DNA of 64,000 nucleotides, from the NCBI GenBank assembly GCA_903813345.2, contig CAIIXF020000012.1, positions 5,499,318-5,563,317 of the forward strand. The letters run 5' to 3'. This stretch comes from Owenia fusiformis. Lineage: Eukaryota; Annelida; Polychaeta; Sabellida; Oweniidae. Positions within the stretch are counted from its first letter, which is position 1; each line of letters opens with the position of its first letter. Positions 1 to 13,000 of the stretch are shown piece by piece. Under the pieces are notes generated by a model. The model did no database searches and was not told the origin of the DNA. It saw nothing but the letters and a program-made list of their open reading frames with translations. The translations under genes were made by a program, and so were the position numbers.

Positions 1-545
1 TAGTATCTACAACTATTTTTGATGTTATGAGTATTGGCTATCAATTTTTCTTCAAAATGTATTGAAATGACTTTAGTATGAATGAAATGTCCCTTGGTGT
101 TCTGGTCCTGGATTGTGATATTGGTTCTCGATTGGAGGGGGATGTTAGACATTGTTTCTTTTCACGTTAGATCATGGTTTTGGGATATATAGGGTCTACT
201 TTTCTTATGACAGATTTACACTTACAGTTTGCTTTTCCTGTTGGGTTTCCCTAACGTTTTTAGTCACCCTTCCCTTTTGGCATTCAATGCACAAGTTGTG
301 CATATATATTTACTAATGACTGGGGAATAATATATGAAAATACAGTAATACATAGTTCTCAATAGTACACACAAATTAAATTCTGAAATGAAATTTTGAA
401 ATAATTGGGGTTTTTAAACCCTTATGATATGACTACTGAAATTAGACTATCACATTCCCTGTAAAGCTCACTTTCAGATTCTAAATAGATTCAACATCTC
501 TATTACCAGTATCACAGAATATGAACATTTAAAACTTTTTTCCAG
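1..545. other. Intron or 5' flank, no feature recognised
   Basis: AT-rich single-copy-looking DNA. Because the first exon seen begins inside a codon, this is most likely intron. I see no exon, promoter or repeat here. Confidence 0.5.
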
Positions 546-1006
546 AGCTGCGGGTTGATATAAATGGCAAGGATTTTCAATCCGATCGCGGGTCATCTGT
601 TCCTCATCGAAAACTGCCCCGACATCGAACCCCTCGCATACAAAATAAACAGAGACACTCAAAGGAGCAATTCCAGAATTATACAAAAGTTTACAGCCAC
701 CAGAATGGTAAAACAGAGTACCTCAATAATGGATACATACATCTTAATGACTTCAGTGCAGAAAAGTCTAGTCAACAGGGACGATCACTTGACGAAATAC
801 CTGCTCAGAACCGTCAACAATTACTTCCCATTAAAAAGGTTCCCGCACCAAGGACTTCTGATTCACCAGTGTCAACTTGTTCACAGAAACTGTCTGAGCC
901 CTCTTACTGCAGCTCGATATCAGAAATTGGCATCAAGAGTGGCTATCAAGATGTATCAAGTAAACAAAACCATGTTGTAGTATATGAAGATTTTGGAGAA
1001 TATATT
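546..1006 (+). CDS. Formin exon A (N-terminal linker, first exon in window)
   Basis: A ccag acceptor lies before 546 and a GTAAGT donor follows 1006. The exon begins with two bases of a split codon, so at least one more exon lies upstream. It encodes about 153 polar residues rich in Ser, Gln, Arg and His with no domain I recognise, which fits the variable region before the GBD. Two other frames are also partly open here, but only this one continues in phase into exon B. Confidence 0.7.
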
Positions 1007-4000
1007 GTAAGTAAATTCTCAGTTTTTAATAGTTTTGGAAATATTATTTCCGATGATTTAACAATTTCTCAAAAATAGTTTTGTATTTTTTCTCAGCCGT
1101 GGCTATGGTCTTACATAATCGTAGAAAATGTTTTCTCCATATTGTATCATGTTATCAACATATTTCTACAGGAAATAAATATAATATATATATATAAATA
1201 TATAATATAAATATAATTTTCCAAATTGCATTTTGTTTAATTTTAGGAGATGACATCTCCAATGTCAGTACAGAAAGAAAACACCCTAAGACGTTTACCA
1301 ATAGAAAAGAGAGAGATCTTAAGAAAACAGGTATAGCCTACTACAATGTACAATCTTATCATCGCCCATGACTTATTTTTCTGATTACAAAAAGACGAGA
1401 TAGTTGAAGAGGATAACTAAATAAAATCAATTTACCTAATTATTCTGTCAATACCACATGCATCTAAAACTTCCAAAACTAAAATTGATTGTTTTTAATT
1501 CAAGCGGCCTAAAGAATCCGGATTCGCAGTACAGTATTACGTACAACAGTTAAAGACGGTCATACAGACACCAACGCTAGAGTCACTGACCCCGCTCACT
1601 GAACTACTGCGGCAACTAAAAACAGACCTGAAGAATTCCCCTGCCAGGTATTATAGTCCAGGGTTACGTAGTTTTACTGAATCTGACTGATCATACCTCT
1701 GCCTCTTTGTCGACATCTTGTCATCATTGAACAAATTCTTATGTCACCATCAAAGGTTGTGACATTTTTTGTGACGGGGGTAGGTGTCCGGCGGTCAGCG
1801 TCTGTAACAAATGTATTACAATTTTCAATCACTTTACAAATACTGTTTAGACTGACTTCAAAATCATCTAAAAGTTCTCAGAAGTCCAAATCTGACTTTA
1901 GAATTGAGATTTGACCTTCAATGACTATCTCAAGGTCACAAAAAGGTAAAACGGGTATTTTTCCAACTTGCTTCAAATTCACCAAATTTTCATTTCAAAA
2001 GCATCTCAGTTCTCAGAAGTTCGAATCTGACTCTAGATTTGATCTCCAGTGACCTTCTAAAGGTAAATAAGGTAAAAAGGATTTTTTCAACTTGCTTAAA
2101 ATTGACCATTTTTCAAAATCATCTACAAGTTCTCTGAAGTTCAAATCCGACTTGAGATTTGACCTCTAATGACCTTCTCAGGGAAAATTGGGTAAAAAGG
2201 TATTTTCTAAACTTGCTTCTTTGCCATTTATTCAAAATCATGTACAAGATCTTAAGAGATTTGACCTTCATTGCCCTTGAATTTGCCCAAATACCCAAAA
2301 GGTCAAAAAAGGTCAAAAGTGTATTTTTCAACTAGCTTTAAATTGACTCAATTTTCGAGATCAGCTTCAAACTCTCAGAAGTTCAAATCCGACTTGAAAT
2401 TTGAACAATATTGTGAGCAACTAGGTGGTGACATTTTGTCATGTTAATGCCTTGTTATCATTGTTACAAACTTCCTAATTTCCACATCTCTTATCATTGC
2501 CACAGTTTTAATGATTGTCACAGATTCCACTATCGTCAGACTTGGCAAACTAGTCGGTCAAAGATATTGTTACAAATATCATAACTCTCTTCTTCAAAAC
2601 AACTATCATTGACTTAGTCTATGGTGTTTAAACTGCTTCTTTATTCGGTACATTAATATTCCATAAATACCAAATAAATCAAACAATTTACCAAACCTTT
2701 ACCCAATCTATCGAATTTTTTTTTATTTTATCAAATGTAATAATCTATACAATTTATATTCGCTATATAGTTTCACTTGTTCTTTGCATTGACATTCACA
2801 TTTGATATGTATACATGTATTTGTGTGATGCAGCGAATCAATTTGTTTTCCTTAACGCACGTATAATTCAATTAATTATTTGTACATTCGGTATTTAAAT
2901 TATTTATATTCGGTAAATACCGAATGCCACATTCGATAAATTTCGTTATTTTTCGATAATTTACGAGACTTTCAGTCACGTGATATATTTGTACGATGTA
3001 GAATAGCTGCGCGGCCATTTTGCAAATTTCGAAATCACGTGACAAAATATCGAACAACAACGCAAGTTATCGAATATTACTTTATTGCATTCGGTAAATA
3101 GCAAATTAGCTTTCGGTAAATAGCAAATTAGTTTCGGTAAAATGCATTAACTATGTCATAGAAAAATAAACCATTTGGTAAATATAGGCAAACTTATTTC
3201 GGTAGGGTTCAAATAGAAATTCAATATTGTGCATATAATGTGTTACTCTTAAGGAATGCCATAACAATTTACGCAAAAAATATCATTTAACGAATGAAAT
3301 ATGTAATTTAATGCACATAGTATTAAGTGATTGGCTATTTTGAAAACTTAATTTGCTGTAACAAACATATAAACGTTTTTACCGAATGGAAAATGATTTA
3401 GCGAATATGAATGTTTCATATATCGAATATATTTGAATTTAATGAATAAAGAAGCAAAAATAATGCCATATTAGTCAAGATCATTTGAATCGTCGTAGGG
3501 TATAACTTCCGGTTGGACCCCCCCCCCCCCCATTTGGTACTTAGGCGAGGTCTACTTTATATGATTTTTTGATTGGGAGTTACATTTTAAATTGCATGTA
3601 ATGTAATTTTTGAATACATTTTCCATACAGTTTTGGTTGATATATATGTTCGTAATGTTACATGACTTGAAGAGATTATTTTATTCTATTATCGGCATTT
3701 GTTTAATTTTTATTTAGCTTCATCCAAGAGTTTATATTTTCCCCAAATGATGGTATTGCGATATTAGCTGATGTGTTAAATGTGCTCACACAGGACACCT
3801 CTCTCGATTCGCTCTCAGTAAGCAGCAACATGAAAAGAGCTTCGGTACGTATTATTGAAATATATTACAACTTAACGAATAATATTGAATTTATTAGAGA
3901 GGTTTCGCAAAACGTTTTTTAGCTCAACGGATCCGTTTCCGTAACGTATTTACCAGACTTAGGTGTCACTATATGAACAAGCAAAGTGTGTTGTGTATAC

Positions 4001-7000
4001 TATTTGCACTTTCCAAAGAATTCTTTATTTGTGTTCAAAGTTTTGAGGTAAATATTAACCATTTGTCCTGATATTCACAGATATTATGTGAATTATTATG
4101 TTCGGCTAGCATGGAAAGTTGTATGTGTTTACGATGGAACAAATTCACAAGAACTCGTGTATTTGAAAAAACTAAACTCAGTACCCCAGTAAGAAACTGG
4201 ATTATTTATCTCTGGAGAATGAAAAATGGGAAAATTTGGAGTTATAAGAATGAATTCAAGTAGCATGTCTTATCATGTCTTATATACAAGTTACTCCCCC
4301 CTCCATCCACTCCCCCCCCCCTCCATCCAATATTAATTTATTTCGATTATTTTTTGTATAATGCGTGGAATCTAACTTTAAAAAGTGAGCAATGTCATTA
4401 GTATTGTGATAATAACGTCTCTTATACCTATTTATTACAGGTCGTGTAGACCATTGTTGCCTGATTTATAGCAAAAACATTGACTACTTGAAGAACTAAT
4501 ATATTTTTCCATGTACTGCGCCTATTCATTTGGCAATTGTAAATTTTCTCTTGAAAAAATAAATCTTCCAAATTTGTTGAGTTTTCTTGCAGAAATCGCC
4601 TACTCCCCCTCCATTCATTTTGTACGATCACCGGGCGTAATATTGTCACTACATAATATAGCAGCCTAGTAGTATTATGCCTGTATAATGGCAGATGTGA
4701 GAAATTTCAAGGAATGTTATAGTCATTGCAAATACGATTTGAATAAATGCTTAAACAAATTTCAAAGGACACCAGTCCAGCGTAAAGATTAATATTTCAA
4801 ATCTTGGGTTCACCTTTTCCAATTTTTAGAATGTACGTAAGTACATGTTAGAGTGTACACGGGTGTCCGCAGGGGGAGGGGTACGTTGGGTGCAATTGGC
4901 GCCCCTCCTTTTGAGCCAACCCCGTGAGATTTCGTTCATGTGACCGGGACTCGGTGGAAAGAACTATCTACTCCTTGGGACGCTCATGGTGTATATTATG
5001 TAAAACAGATTCGAAAATTTGTAAAATACAAAATTATCATATCAACACAAAATGATTCATAGCTATAACAAAAACGCATCGTATTCGATACTTTGTGGAT
5101 CGGGTCAGACATACCGATACCTAATGCAAATGGCTTTCGATATTTTTTCTAAATTTCGACATTAGGTCAAAGTGATCGAGCAAAGTTCAGGCAATATAAC
5201 CAATATGTCAACTATATCACCACACTTTGAAACATCAAAATATAAATTACAATCTAAAGAATCTAAAGTATTTATTTATTTGACGATTGGATATAATATA
5301 GCTATTAATAAATAATCATTTGAACGAAAGGTGAGGAAAGTCATGTTACGTGCCTGTCAAGAAGTAGAACTGATTTATTTCAATGTTATTTCAATGATAT
5401 CTCTTAAGTTTAAAAACAAATCTATGTTTTTTGAAGTAGAAATACAAATGAAAATGACAGTATTGCTCCATATCTACATGCAGACCTTTTGAATTATCGA
5501 GCAATACTACATAATGTAGGTTGTATGAGAAATACCACCATTCCGATTAAAACAAAAAACAATGAATAAAATATTAACAAAACATAAAACATAAATGTTA
5601 TATTATACATTTGGAACAAGTATCCGGTCTTTAGTCCCCATCTGAGTTTTCAGGACAAAAATACACACACATACATGTACTCCAGGTACTATCATGGCTA
5701 GGCAGGTGTAAAAGGGTAGGTGGTCCTATCAACTTTTGGTCCTACTCTCTATTGATTTATATGGTGACCTAATTACAATTATTTTCCTTATTATTTATAC
5801 ACAGTCAGGGCCAGTAAGGGCCGTAAGGAAAAGGGACCATTATCCCCAGGGGACCATAATTTCTTTTACACCGGGTCAATTTTTACCACTTTTTACTATC
5901 TGAATTGATTTTCAGACCGAAGAGCTAAACTGTCTCCTCTGCATCAAGTTTGCGTGTAAAGTCAAGGTAAGTTTTTGGCACACACACTTTAAATTATCTA
6001 ACATCGGTAGTTCCCTTCTGACCTTTTGAAATAAATCGGCAGAATTAAAATACAAACGGGCGACAGATTTACGGAGGATTGTACATGTATTTGGGGCGGG
6101 CTAAATCATTTGACATTTTCATTAATTTTCAATATTCACACTTGTATATATTTATTAATTTTTATTATTTTTTAAATAAAATATGCAATAAAATAAAAAC
6201 ATACATTATATCACTGTTTTCCTAACAAATTTGGTGATACATTATCGGATTATACGTAGATCTAGAGCAGTGTATATTGTTACAGGGTGGTTCGCAAAAG
6301 GTAATTCGCGCCAATGGTGCAGTTGCAGCTATAACTAATTGTCTGTTCAGCAATCTGACTAAAGAAAAAACTGTGGCAATACAGGTCAGGCAACAATATA
6401 TACCTTTGATAATAATTATCATATTGTTTCAGCTTTTCAGAATTTAACATGCTGTAAATATATACATTTCATTAAATGGAAAATAGGAGATCGTTGAACA
6501 TGTCGTAATCACCATTACAACATCGTGTTACTTTTTGACAAAATAATTGTAATAGTACAATGTCACCACATGAGAGTTCTTACTAAGAACCAGTAATTTA
6601 TCCTGTTCCCGGACTATGGTCCTGTACGGAGCCCATACATTTGCCTGTACGATTACAACTTGGGAGAATTATCTACGCCCCTTCCACTTAAGAAACCTAC
6701 CTCAATGCATTCTAGAACTCAAAATGTAACTTCTAATATATTGGAACCGCCGATTGTCTGGGTTAGTTGGCAGAACGAGGTCTTTTTGTTTCTTATGGCT
6801 CTTTTGGTTTTTCGTTACTTCACTTCCATGTAAAATGGATTTGTTTCCGGTAAGAAACATTGTTTAACCATTCGGTATACAGTTAAGAGCATAGGATGTC
6901 GACATGGCAGTAAATATTGAAAATATTGTCCGAAATTTTCGAAATTCCCTCTTACCCGAAACAAATCCATTTTACACGGAAGTGACGTAACGAAAAACCA

Positions 7001-10000
7001 AGTTCGTGCTATTACGGAAGAGTTCGGGAAATTCCGTTATAACCGCCATCTTAATCGAACTTCGACCAAAAGAGCCATAAGAAACAAAAAGACCTCGTTC
7101 TGCCAACTAACCCAGACAATCGGCGGTTCCAATATATTAGAAGTTACATTTTGAGTTCTAGAATGCATTGAGGTAGGTTTCTTAAGTGGAAGGGGCGTAG
7201 ATAATTCTCCCAAGTTGTAATCGTACAGGCAAATGTATGGGCTCCGTACAGGACCAAAGTCCTGGAACGGGATAACCAGTAATAGTACAATACCGTCATT
7301 TCTTAGGGCGATATTAAACAAATACTGGATGACCATGAGGTGGATATGCCAGAATACCTATCCGAGGAAAAAATACTAGGCGAAGCGAAGCTGAGCCTAG
7401 TATTTCTTTTCGGAGGATAGGTATTCTGGCATATCCACCTCATGGTCATCCAGTATTTATTTTATTATGCACCTCCCCTCAAAACCCTGGTGTTCGACAA
7501 TCAAAAATTCCATTTATTCTCTCATTTGGCCATATTCTTACGTATTCCCTCCATATATAATAAGTTTGGCCGATCCCGTATCTAGCGCCACCTACCTTTT
7601 GTCAGTTAATCACAGGAAATTGAATAGAAATCCCCTTCTCTCATATCACGCAAATCTTTTCTCCCTCGCATTCATCTCAAATTCAACATGGAAGAGATTC
7701 TAAGAAAATGACGTCATCGACAATTGGACTCGTCGAAAGTATTTTTCCGAGGATAGGTATTCTGGTATACGGGATGGTTGGAGATCTCGTTGCTTCAATA
7801 CTGGATAGAACGAGATCTTGCTGCCACGTATGGCAATAGACCCCGCAGCTCTTAACCAATCAGATTTGAGTATTTTAATGAGGTGCATAATAAAGTGAAA
7901 TATTGGACCAAGGGCCGAAGGCCCAAGGTCCAATATTTCACTATATCGCTCGCAGAAATGACGTTATTAGTATTATTACCACCGTTAACGACCAGGACTG
8001 AAACAGCAAGAAAATCTTACGCATTGAACGATATCTAATTTCCCGGGGAAAATTGCCGGTCCAGAATATATTCTAGACCGGTCCATATTGACCACCACTA
8101 TGACGTCACACATTTCTCAGGTCGATATAGTAAAATAATCGCCTTCTAAACTAGCACTAAAACCCCAAGAACTGGCCCGGCAAGGTGGTAATAATATAAT
8201 TTATTACATTCTGAAAATGTCAAATATTCTTTTAAAATTCCACGGTGATACTTTTCCAGCTGCTTACAATGTTTTGTGACTCAAAGGAAGGTTACGATGT
8301 GGTCCTGGACGCCATGACAAAAATGAAAGCAGAGTACTGCGAACCATTTAGATTCAAACTGCTAATTGGATTGCTACACAACAGGGACTTGGTCCATGTC
8401 CCTTTTCAGGTATACACCCATCTACTATATCTAGTACCCATTGTCCAAATTGAATGTCATAATGAGCTTGTCCTTTCTAGACAGCTTTTCCTTGTCATAT
8501 CACTATAATATCTTCTAGCTGGGAGACATTACATTTCCCTGCAAGCCGCCATAATAATAAACGCAGGACACCAACGAACCACAAGCTACCCTTCAACCAT
8601 ACAATCATAATGATGTCTCTTTACAGACTGAATGTATGAAGTTTTTGAATAAGTTGGTATCTATGACAGAGGGAGCAAATGCCATAATATTCCTGCAACA
8701 AGAGATGACACATGCAGGATTTGACGTAGATGCCTTACAAAAGGTTAGATAACACATGTCTGATTGAACGATGATCATTTTGACTGACGAATTGGTTCAA
8801 CATATTGGGTATACTGTTTTTTATCCAATATTCACATTATTCTTGATACGATGTATTTTAGCGTTCTACACTAACACTTTTCGCTCAACAATAAAATTGA
8901 CAAAAGAATTTCATAATTCTTGATGTATCATTTATCCCAGAATGCAATAGGAGATGGGTATGAATTTGATGCACTTCAAACTGAAATTGATCAATGGAAG
9001 AAGCATTATATGAATGTAGACACGATCCAAGTTGATCTGATGACTATGGAAGGCAGAAGCAAACTTCTAAGAGATGAAGTAAATCTGCTGCAGAAGAAAC
9101 TAAAGACAGCAGAAAAAAAGATCGCAACGATAGAGAAATCTAATAAGGAGGTAAGTGAGAAAACGTACAACAACAACAAACATCTAAGTGAACGACATGT
9201 CGTTGGGAAAACTCTTTCTTACAAATATCACAAACTACGCAGAAAGAACGTCTCACACCCAGGCTATATAAGTTAGCGACTAATGAAAATGTGTATAATA
9301 TAAATAAATAAATAAATAAATAAAAGATATAACAGTCATGTTCAAGGTAACACAAAAGAATGTCAAATGGCAAAACAGATTTATATCAAATAAATGATAT
9401 AACAAACATGTTGTAGGTAACACAAAAGAACGCCAAATGGCAAAACAGAGCATCAGAACTTCAAAGCACAGTGGAACGTCTACAGGTATGTCGATATATT
9501 GGAGTAGCTACAGGTAGCTACTGTCAGTATAGAGAATACGTCTAAAGGTATGGCTTCAAAGGTATGTCAATATGAAGAAACATCTTCGGGGATATCAATA
9601 TCCAAGGATGTCTTCATGTATACAAAAACTCTCGTATAAGATATTTCAGTAATTATCAACGTCTAAATCCTAGTCTATGATTGATAGTTATAATAATATG
9701 ATGAATATCAAGGAAGGTATCAACATTTCAGAAACTATACGATGAGAAAGCCGGTGGTCAGAAACAACGAGAAGTCAAGGAACTGGTAGATAATGCGATG
9801 AAACCAATTTACATTGATATAGAACACGAGGGCACTGGTGAATCATCAGAGACTCTCTCAAATGCTGGCACTCTTTCTCGCAAACGTTTTTTACGTAGGT
9901 GCTATCAATCCATATACGAGAGAATTCTCTAAGAACCTGTTTATTGAATTATTGATCATACATCTTACATCTAGACATTGCTTGAGCTTCACATGACCTC

Positions 10001-13000
10001 ATGAAATAGCAAACATTTAACAAAGAACTATGTGCTTCAACAAGAAATGGTTAAGCCTGTTCCAACGTTGCACTATTTCAGAACCACCTCCTGTTCCTCC
10101 CATAGTCCCACCACCGTCGAACAGTACTAAGGTCATTAATCCTAAAGTTAATCTCCCGATGCTAAACTGGAGCCCTATTTACCATCCTGGTAATACGATG
10201 TTTAAGGTAAACTTTTTCTTAGGTAACATTTCTCGAATTGCTTAAAATCACTTTGCTATGGAATAGGCAAACCTTATCCCGTGCCAGGACTATGGTCCTG
10301 AGAACGTCTCAATCGTTTGCCTGTACGATTACATTATGGGAGAACAATTCACGCCTCATACACTTAAAATATCTACCTCGATAATTTCTGAGTATTTTAG
10401 CATTTTTTATGTAGCTATAGTTGAATCTCCAGTCGTCTGGGTTAGACGGCAGAACGAGGACATTTTCTTTATTCATCGAGAGATTGCGCCACTTTTCAAG
10501 ATGACCGGTGATGCAGAGCCAGGGTGTACTTATGTATGAAGGAATTTTAACACGCAAAAATTGGGATTAAAAACGAAACTTTCTTTGTTATGCCGATAAA
10601 CTACGGAAAGCGATAGGGGACATGCGCATAATTCAAAATCGAATGGAGTTTTAACATGGGAGTGATATCACACACCGCGGCCCAGTCAGATAGATTTCAT
10701 CGCGCACTGAATGAATTACAGGGGCCGCGTTGTGCAAAGTTAATTAAAATAAAGTGCGCAGAAATTCCGGCATTCAGTGCGCGATGAAAAAATGATTATC
10801 TGTGAATAAAAAACGAATAAAAATTCGTGGCACCACGAATTTGATTTTTTTCGAAAGACTGCGGAGTGAACCAGCGAAATGACAATTTTGGATAATATTG
10901 ATGGCTCTAACGAGGAGAACTTTGAGATTTCCCGATTCTAGCGCGCAGCACATCCAGGACATGCGCACTTTTATCAGATTCGATTCTAATATGGTTTCAA
11001 AGATAATGTTCATTAAAAGAGGGCGTATGCATACAGATTACACGTGGCGTTATGTTGAAGTGACCCTTGCAAAGGGTTCCATTGAAAATATATTATTTTG
11101 GGCCATTTCATATCTTTTAATTGATATTGTATAAAATATTTTCAATGTTTGAAAATTATAATCTTATAAATAACATTTTATGTAATAAAACTGTAACGAA
11201 ATGGTAAATACGGAATATGATGCAATACAATGCAGTGCAATATGATGTTATACAATGTAGTGCAATATGATGCAATACAATGTGGTGCAATATGATGTAA
11301 TACAATGCGGTGCAATATGATGCAATACAATGCAGAGCAATATGATGCAATACAATGCAGTGCAATATGATGCAATACAATGTAGTGTAATATGATGCAA
11401 TACAAAGCAGTGTTATATTATGCAAAAAAATGCAGTGCAATATGATACAATACAATGTAGTGCAATATAATACAATAAAATGCAGTGCAATACGATGCAA
11501 TACAATACAGTGCAATATAATGCAATACAATGCCGTGCAGTGCAATACAATGTAGTTCATTTCAATACAATGCAGTGCAATACAATGTGGTACAGTGCAA
11601 TACAATGCAGTGCAATACAATACATTGCAGTTCAATACAGTGCAATACAATGTAGTGCAATGCAGTGCAATAAAATACAATACAGTGCAATTCAATACAA
11701 TGCAATACAACACAGTGCAATACATACAATGCTGTGCAATACAATACATTACACTGCAATAAAATACAATGCAGTGTAATAAAATGCAGTGTAAATCAAG
11801 ACAATGCAATACAATACTGTGCAATACAATACAGTGCAATATAATACAATGCAGTCCATTGCAATGCAGTGCAATACAATATGGTGCAGTGCAATATATT
11901 GCTGTGCAATACAAAGCAATGTAGTGTAATACAATACAGTGCGACACAATGTGGTACAGTGCAATACAATGCAGTGCAATACAATACATCGCAGTTCAAT
12001 ACAGTGCATTGCAATACAATACAGTGCAATACAATACATCGCAGTGCAATACAATACAGTGCAATACAATACATCGCAGTTCAATACAGTGCAATACAAT
12101 GTAGTGCAATGCAGTGCAATAAAATACAATACAGTGCAATGCAATACAATACAGTGCAATACCAAAAAATACTGTGCAATAGAATACAGTACACTGCAGT
12201 ACAATACAATGCAGTGCAATAAAATACAATGCAGTGTAATGAAATGCAGTGTAATTCAAGACAATGCAATACAATACTGTGCTATACAAAACAGTGCAAT
12301 ATAATACAATGCAGTGCACTGCAATGCAATGCAATACAATATGGTGCAGTGCAATATATTGCAGGGCAATTCAAAACAATGCAGTGTAATTCAATGCAGT
12401 GCAACACAATGTGGTACAGTGCAATACATTATAATGCAGTGCAATACAATACAATGCAGTGCAATACAATGTAGTACACTGCAGTACAATACAATGCAGT
12501 GCAATAAAGTACAATGCAGTGCAATATAATATAATACAGTGCAATACAGTACAATATAATGCAATAGAATACAATGCAGTGCAATACAATACAATGCAGT
12601 GAAATACAATAAAATGCAGTACAATACAATACAATGATGTGCTATACAATACAATACAATGCAATGAAATGCAATTCAATGCTATGAATGTACACCTTCT
12701 ACAGTCAAATAAACACAGATAAAATTGTAATAGTATGTTAGTGTATGGAGTTTGAAGTGGGTGGGGGATACAATTACCAGTCTGCTGATTGATGACTTAA
12801 TAACTTAGAAAAGATCTCCTAGCTTTTAACAGGTGGCACTTATGTCTACCTTATGTTCTTGAACAATCTCGTCTAAGAATACAGACCCGTATCCTGGATT
12901 AACCTGGTGGAGTGGTTTTACCAAGGGGGAGATTTTGCCAAGAGGGGGGGGGGGGAGCTTTTTGACAGTTATGGCAAAAAAATCATGCGAAAAGTGCTAA

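Noticed and set aside
3518-3532. Poly-C run as a regulatory G-quadruplex
   Set aside because: A single homopolymer tract in an intron with no further support. It could be slippage.
4080-4165. Candidate formin exon after an acceptor at 4080 ([20 protein letters not shown])
   Set aside because: No donor preserves phase 0, and exon D joins exon E smoothly without it.
11156-12679. Long Cys/Ile/Leu/His-rich reading frames (up to 277 codons) on both strands
   Set aside because: They are produced by the AATACAATGCAGTGC minisatellite, which avoids stops in several frames. No domain, no codon bias.
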